A stretch of DNA of 64,000 bases from Rhodobacteraceae bacterium DSL-40 (GTDB lineage Bacteria > Pseudomonadota > Alphaproteobacteria > Rhodobacterales > Rhodobacteraceae): positions 496,001 through 560,000 of the forward strand of contig QKPN01000002.1 of the NCBI GenBank assembly GCA_003258405.1, read 5' to 3'. Below, piece by piece: positions 60,300 to 64,000 of this stretch (position 1 is the stretch's first letter; each line of letters opens with the position of its first letter). A program made the position numbers and the translations under genes. The notes beneath the pieces were generated by a model that saw nothing but the letters and a program-made list of their open reading frames with translations, was not told where the DNA came from and did no database searches.

Positions 60300-61244
60300 T
60301 TTCGATCCCATGTCGAGATACTTGCGCCGGCGCGCGGCGCGGCGGCTCTCGCGGTCCATCTGGTCGACCTCGCCGAGCATGCCGCGGATGGCCTCGCCCA
60401 CGCGCGAGATCGTCTCGTCCTTGTCGCGCTGCGCTCCGCCCACCGGCTCGAAGATGATCCGGTCGCAGATGCCGAGGGCGAAGAGATCCTGGGCGGTGAG
60501 CTTCAGCGCCTCGGCCGCCTCGCGCATCTTCTCGGCGTCCTTCCAGAGGATCGAGGCGCAGCCTTCCGGCGAGATCACCGAATAGATCGAGTGCTCGAGC
60601 ATGGCGAGCCGGTCGGCGGTGGCGAAGGCCACGGCGCCGCCGGAGCCGCCTTCGCCGATCACCACGGAGACGAGCGGAACGCCGATCGCGAGGCATTTCT
60701 CGGTCGACCGCGCGATCGCCTCGGCCTGTCCGCGCTCCTCGGCGCCCTTGCCGGGATAGGCGCCGGGCGTATCGACCAGCGTTATCACCGGGAGGTTGAA
60801 GCGGTCGGCAAGATCCATCAGCCGGATCGCCTTGCGATAACCCTCGGGCCGCGCCATGCCGAAATTGCGTTCGATGCGGCTCTTGGTGTCGTTGCCCTTT
60901 TCGTGGCCGATCACCACCACGGGTCGGTCGTCGAAGCGGGCGAGACCGCCCATGATCGCCTGATCGTCGGCGAAGTTGCGGTCGCCCGCCAGCGGGGTCC
61001 ACTCGGTGAAGAGCCCCTCGACATAATCCTTGCAGTGCGGCCGGTCCGGATGGCGGGCAACCTGACATTTCCGCCAGGGATTGAGGTTCTTGTAGAGCTC
61101 GACCAGCAACGCGGCGGCCTTGGCGTCGAGCGCGAGCGCCTCCTGGTCCACGTCCATCTCGGAATTCGCGCGCGCGAGCGCCCGGAGTTCCTCCGCCTTG
61201 CCCTCGATCTCCGCGAGGCCCTTTTCGAAATCGAGGTAAGTCAT
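60285..61244 (-). CDS. accA: Acetyl-CoA carboxylase carboxyltransferase subunit alpha
   Basis: 319 residues. [17 protein letters not shown] at the start, [70 protein letters not shown] and [18 protein letters not shown] are the AccA signatures. With AccD it transfers the carboxyl group to acetyl-CoA for fatty acid synthesis. The ATG overlaps the stop of a LysR-type gene by 4 bp, an unusual coupling. Confidence 0.97.
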   Translation of the reverse strand: MTYLDFEKGLAEIEGKAEELRALARANSEMDVDQEALALDAKAAALLVELYKNLNPWRKCQVARHPDRPHCKDYVEGLFTEWTPLAGDRNFADDQAIMGGLARFDDRPVVVIGHEKGNDTKSRIERNFGMARPEGYRKAIRLMDLADRFNLPVITLVDTPGAYPGKGAEERGQAEAIARSTEKCLAIGVPLVSVVIGEGGSGGAVAFATADRLAMLEHSIYSVISPEGCASILWKDAEKMREAAEALKLTAQDLFALGICDRIIFEPVGGAQRDKDETISRVGEAIRGMLGEVDQMDRESRRAARRRKYLDMGSKSLVA

Positions 61245-62155
61245 CTGCGTTCCTGCTCCGGCACCGCTGTCGTAGCGGGGTTTATGCCCGCCGCTTCCGG
61301 GGTTTGCAACTCAAGCGCGGCCTGCACCTGTTCGGCGAGGAAATCCATCACGAGCCGGACGGCGGGCGCGCGCCTGAGATCGTCGTGTACCAGCATCCAG
61401 ATCTCGCGCAAGGGCGGCGTCTCTCGCGACTGGAGGCGGACGAGGCCGGGGTCGGTCGCGGCAATCACATCGGGCAGCAACGCGACGCCGAGCCCCGCGC
61501 GGGCGGCTCCGGCCTGGATCAGGCTGTCATCGCTCCGAAACGCCACCGGGCGGCCCGCAAGGCGGGCCTCGAACCAGCGGAATTGCGGCAGGCTCGCCTG
61601 CGCCGAATCGCCGGCGATCAGGGTCCAGCCGGTTTCGTCGGGCGGCGTGCCTGGCGCGCCGTAGAAGCCGAAGGCGAGATCGCCAAGCTTGCGGGCGATG
61701 AGCCCGGTTTGCTTTGGCCGGGAGAGGCGGAGCGCGAGATCGGCCTCGCGCCGGTCGAGATCCGCCGCGCCGATCTGGCCACAGAGGGTCACGACGATCT
61801 CCGGCTGGCGGGCCCGCAGCAGGGAAAGGCGCGGCGCTATGACACAGGCCGCGAGCGCCGGGGGTGCGCTTACCCGCACGGGCGCCGCCGGCCCGGAACG
61901 GGCGCCTTGTGCTGCGCGCAGCACCGCAAAGGCTGCGTCCTCCGCACCCTCGGCGAGCTCCGCGATCTCGGCGCCCGCCTCTGTCAGGACGACGCTGCGC
62001 GGCAGGCGGTCCACAAGGCGCAGGCCGAGCGCGGCTTCGAGCGCGCTCACCCGCCGCGCGACGGTCGTGTGATCGACGCCGAGGGCGCGGGCGGCGGCGG
62101 AAAAGCTCCCCTGCTGCGCAAGCGTGCGGAAGTGGTGGAGGTCTTCCCAGTTCAT
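61241..62155 (-). CDS. LysR family transcriptional regulator
   Basis: 304 residues starting [40 protein letters not shown] (winged helix-turn-helix). The rest is a LysR effector-binding domain. An alternative ATG six codons earlier exists. Divergent from a quinone oxidoreductase (about 95 bp between starts), the typical arrangement for a LysR regulator and its target. Downstream it overlaps accA by 4 bp, so accA may be partly transcribed from the regulator's promoter. Confidence 0.93.
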   Translation of the reverse strand: MNWEDLHHFRTLAQQGSFSAAARALGVDHTTVARRVSALEAALGLRLVDRLPRSVVLTEAGAEIAELAEGAEDAAFAVLRAAQGARSGPAAPVRVSAPPALAACVIAPRLSLLRARQPEIVVTLCGQIGAADLDRREADLALRLSRPKQTGLIARKLGDLAFGFYGAPGTPPDETGWTLIAGDSAQASLPQFRWFEARLAGRPVAFRSDDSLIQAGAARAGLGVALLPDVIAATDPGLVRLQSRETPPLREIWMLVHDDLRRAPAVRLVMDFLAEQVQAALELQTPEAAGINPATTAVPEQERR

Positions 62156-62250
62156 ATGTGCATTTCCACTCATGAGATGGGCAGATTTCTGGAATTCTGC
62201 AGGACCTGCAAGCGTTCTAGGTCTGGCGGAAACCGCAAGAGGAGAAACGC

Positions 62251-63213
62251 ATGGCACGTGTTCTGGAATTCGAGAGCTTCGGGGCGGGCGCGCCGCTTTT
62301 TCTGCGTGACAGGCGCGACGGCCCGCTCGGGCCGGGACTGGTGCGGGTGCGGCAGAGCGCCATCGGGGTGAATTTCGTCGACATCTATCAGCGCAATGGC
62401 CTCTATCCGCTCGGGCCTGTCCCTGGCGTGGAGGCGGCGGGGATCGTCGAGGGGGTGGCATCGGATGTCGAGGGCTTCGCACCGGGCATGCGCGTGGCCT
62501 ACGCCGGACCTCCGGCGGGCAGCTATGCGGAGCTCCGCGATCTCCCGGCTGCGCGGCTTGTGGCTGTTCCCGACGGGCTGGATGAGCGGCAGCTGGCGGG
62601 ATCGTTCCTGCGGGGACTGACGGCCGGCCTGTTGCTTGACCGCGTCCTGCCGGATGTCGGCGGGAAGCCCGTGCTGGTTCACGCAGCGGCCGGTGGGCTC
62701 GGTCTCATCCTGGTGCAGTGGCTGAAGCGGCGCGGCGCGACGGTGATCGGAACGGTCGGCAGCCCGGCCAAGGCCGAGCTGGCGCGCACCCGGGGTCTCG
62801 ACCACGCGATCCTCTATCGCGACGACGATTTTCGCGAGGGCGTGCGGGAGATCACCGGGGGCGTAGGCGTCGTCGCGGCGATCGATGGCATCGGCGGAGA
62901 GACGCTGCTCCGGAGCCTCGAGGCGCTCGCGCCCTTCGGTACTGCGGCGAGCCTCGGGCAGGTGAGCGGCGGCCTGCCGGCAATAGACCCCGCCCTGCTT
63001 GTGAACCGCTTTCTCGTCCGGCCGAGCATACTCGCGTTCCTCGCAGACGAGACACGCTTCCGCCCGGCGGCCGAAGCCTGGTTCGCGGCGCTTCAGGACG
63101 GGCTCTGCATCGAGGGCGGTCACAGTTATCCCTTCACGGAAGCGGCGCACGCCCTTGACGACATGGAGGCGGGCCACACCAGTGGTCCGGTGCGGCTGCT
63201 GGTGGAGGGCTGA
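62251..63213 (+). CDS. Quinone oxidoreductase (zinc-independent MDR family)
   Basis: 320 residues. [21 protein letters not shown] and [13 protein letters not shown] are QOR1-type; the NADPH-binding region is [28 protein letters not shown]. Catalytic zinc ligands of alcohol dehydrogenases are absent. It reduces quinones or other enones with NADPH. It is divergent from the LysR gene and is its likely target. Its 3' end overlaps the extended end of the yjhX-like gene on the opposite strand. Confidence 0.92.
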   Translation: MARVLEFESFGAGAPLFLRDRRDGPLGPGLVRVRQSAIGVNFVDIYQRNGLYPLGPVPGVEAAGIVEGVASDVEGFAPGMRVAYAGPPAGSYAELRDLPAARLVAVPDGLDERQLAGSFLRGLTAGLLLDRVLPDVGGKPVLVHAAAGGLGLILVQWLKRRGATVIGTVGSPAKAELARTRGLDHAILYRDDDFREGVREITGGVGVVAAIDGIGGETLLRSLEALAPFGTAASLGQVSGGLPAIDPALLVNRFLVRPSILAFLADETRFRPAAEAWFAALQDGLCIEGGHSYPFTEAAHALDDMEAGHTSGPVRLLVEG

Positions 63214-63482
63214 GCTGTCCCGCGCTCAGCGGTTGTGGCCTGCGCGCGCACGACGTCGAGGCCTCGCCGTGAAATCCGGTAGGGTCCGCCGCCGCGAGAG
63301 GCGATGAGCTGCTTGCGGCGGAGGCGGGCGAAGACGTCGAGTGTGCAGTCCGAGAGGATTGCGCCATCGCGGGTGACACAGAGGATGCTGGTGATCTTGC
63401 GGCCGTCGCCGCGTTCATGACGGACGGAGCCGCCCTGCGCGAGCGCGTGCAGAACGCGCTGTTCGGGTCTGGAGATGTTCAC
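63126..63482 (-). CDS. yjhX: YjhX family protein with extended C-terminus
   Basis: 118 residues from GTG 63482. The first ~85 match the YjhX/UPF0386 family: [46 protein letters not shown], and [17 protein letters not shown]. The family normally stops soon after VRAQ(x)DNR, at about 85 residues; here about 34 further residues run antisense through the last 88 bp of the quinone oxidoreductase gene. YjhX has been proposed as a toxin-like topoisomerase modulator; this is not established for this protein. No antitoxin partner is visible. Start codon GTG is chosen from family alignment. Confidence 0.78.
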   Translation of the reverse strand: MNISRPEQRVLHALAQGGSVRHERGDGRKITSILCVTRDGAILSDCTLDVFARLRRKQLIASRGGGPYRISRRGLDVVRAQATTAERGTAQPSTSSRTGPLVWPASMSSRACAASVKG

Positions 63483-63707
63483 TGGAAAGATCCGAGGCAA
63501 ATGGGCTTGGTTCAGCGCCGCCATCTGACGGTCGCTGCGGGGTGTCACTCGGTCCTTCGCGCAGGCGAAGGACGGCGATCACACAAGCTCGGACATCCAC
63601 TCTCCATCGGGGGGATGCATGGCGCATCCCGGAAACGAAATCAGATATAGGAATGCAGGCGATTCGGGGCAAGGCGCAGGAAGGCGCCCCGCCCCGGCGC
63701 AGAAGGG

Positions 63708-64000
63708 TCAGCCGCCGATCATCTCGGCCTGTTTCACGATCACCTGGGCCTGGCGGACCGAGGCGATGTCGACGAGGCGGCCCTTGTAGACGGCGGCGCC
63801 CTGTCCCTTCGCTTCGGCTTCCTTCATCGCGGCAAGGATCTCGCGGGCCTCCGTCACGGCCTTTTCCGAAGGGGTGAAGACATCGTTGGCGAGTGCCACC
63901 TGCTTCGGATGGATCGCCCATTTGCCGACCATGCCCATGGTTGCGGAACGGCGGGCCTGGGCGATGTAGCCGTCCTCGTCGGAGAAATCGCCGAACGGTC
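63708..64000 (-). CDS. mcl1: L-malyl-CoA/beta-methylmalyl-CoA lyase (N-terminus outside window)
   Basis: The visible C-terminal ~97 residues include PFGDFSDEDGYIAQARRSATMGMVGKWAIHPKQ, then VALANDVFTPSEKAV and YKGRLVDIASVRQAQVIVKQAEMIGG, very close to Rhodobacter Mcl1 of the HpcH/HpaI (CitE-like) aldolase family. Mcl1 cleaves malyl-CoA and condenses or cleaves beta-methylmalyl-CoA in the ethylmalonyl-CoA pathway for acetate assimilation. A 159-bp gap without features separates it from an upstream ATG of the yjhX region. Confidence 0.92.
   Translation of the reverse strand, partial: PFGDFSDEDGYIAQARRSATMGMVGKWAIHPKQVALANDVFTPSEKAVTEAREILAAMKEAEAKGQGAAVYKGRLVDIASVRQAQVIVKQAEMIGG

Overview
The window is a GC-rich, densely packed stretch of an alphaproteobacterial main chromosome, most likely from a Rhodobacteraceae (Rhodobacterales) species. 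This rests on gene content and order (maf-aroE-coaE-dnaQ-secB beside hemJ-rho-mnmE-mnmG-rsmG-parA-parB), an L-malyl-CoA lyase, the lysA-TIGR02302-ftsEX-plsC block, heavy codon bias, frequent GTG/TTG starts and 4-bp ATGA overlaps. Family-level assignment is inference. I see no insertion sequence, prophage, CRISPR array or rRNA operon. The only RNA gene found is tRNA-Leu(CAG).

The central landmark is a probable chromosome origin at about 5714-6274. It is the longest non-coding gap, with about six DnaA-box-like sites, a 70% AT segment and seven GANTC sites. Genes on both sides point away from it. To the left on the minus strand are maf, aroE, coaE, dnaQ, then tim44, smr and an inositol monophosphatase family gene, with fxsA and secB in the opposite direction. 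To the right on the plus strand are hemJ, rho, mnmE, mnmG, rsmG, parA and parB. Two perfect 16-bp parS sites lie inside the first codons of mnmG and near the start of rsmG, so origin, centromere sites and the ParAB partition genes sit within 8 kb.

Further right: hemW-rdgB-rph (minus); hrcA-grpE (plus) and dnaK-dnaJ (minus) for heat shock; mutS; a Crp/Fnr regulator facing an EcfG-like sigma factor; alkB; an SH3-domain exported protein and a YciA-type thioesterase; cysQ-kdsB and galU for envelope precursors; then a minus-strand envelope block rnd-kdsD-lptC-lptA-lptB-rpoN-hpf-ptsN; tRNA-Leu; a beta-lactamase-fold hydrolase, a DUF808 protein and a small lipoprotein.

From 39 to 50 kb there are a GGDEF-EAL protein, ahcY, a GT8 glycosyltransferase, an EamA transporter, an HD phosphohydrolase, a cnoX-like thioredoxin with Lon-N, Trm112-like and TrmO-like genes, tlpA and argH. 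From 50 to 64 kb there are an LptM-like lipoprotein, a molybdopterin-fold protein, a cardiolipin synthase-like gene, lysA, TIGR02302, a zinc-ribbon membrane protein, ftsEX, plsC, lysR-accA, a quinone oxidoreductase, a yjhX-like gene and the 3' part of mcl.

The region is mostly conserved core genome. I did not find a clearly new multi-gene system. The best leads are the oriC/GANTC/parS architecture, a KdsB-like enzyme with substituted active-site positions, the sigma factor/Crp pair, lysR-accA coupling, and the uncharacterised TIGR02302/zinc-ribbon genes beside ftsEX.
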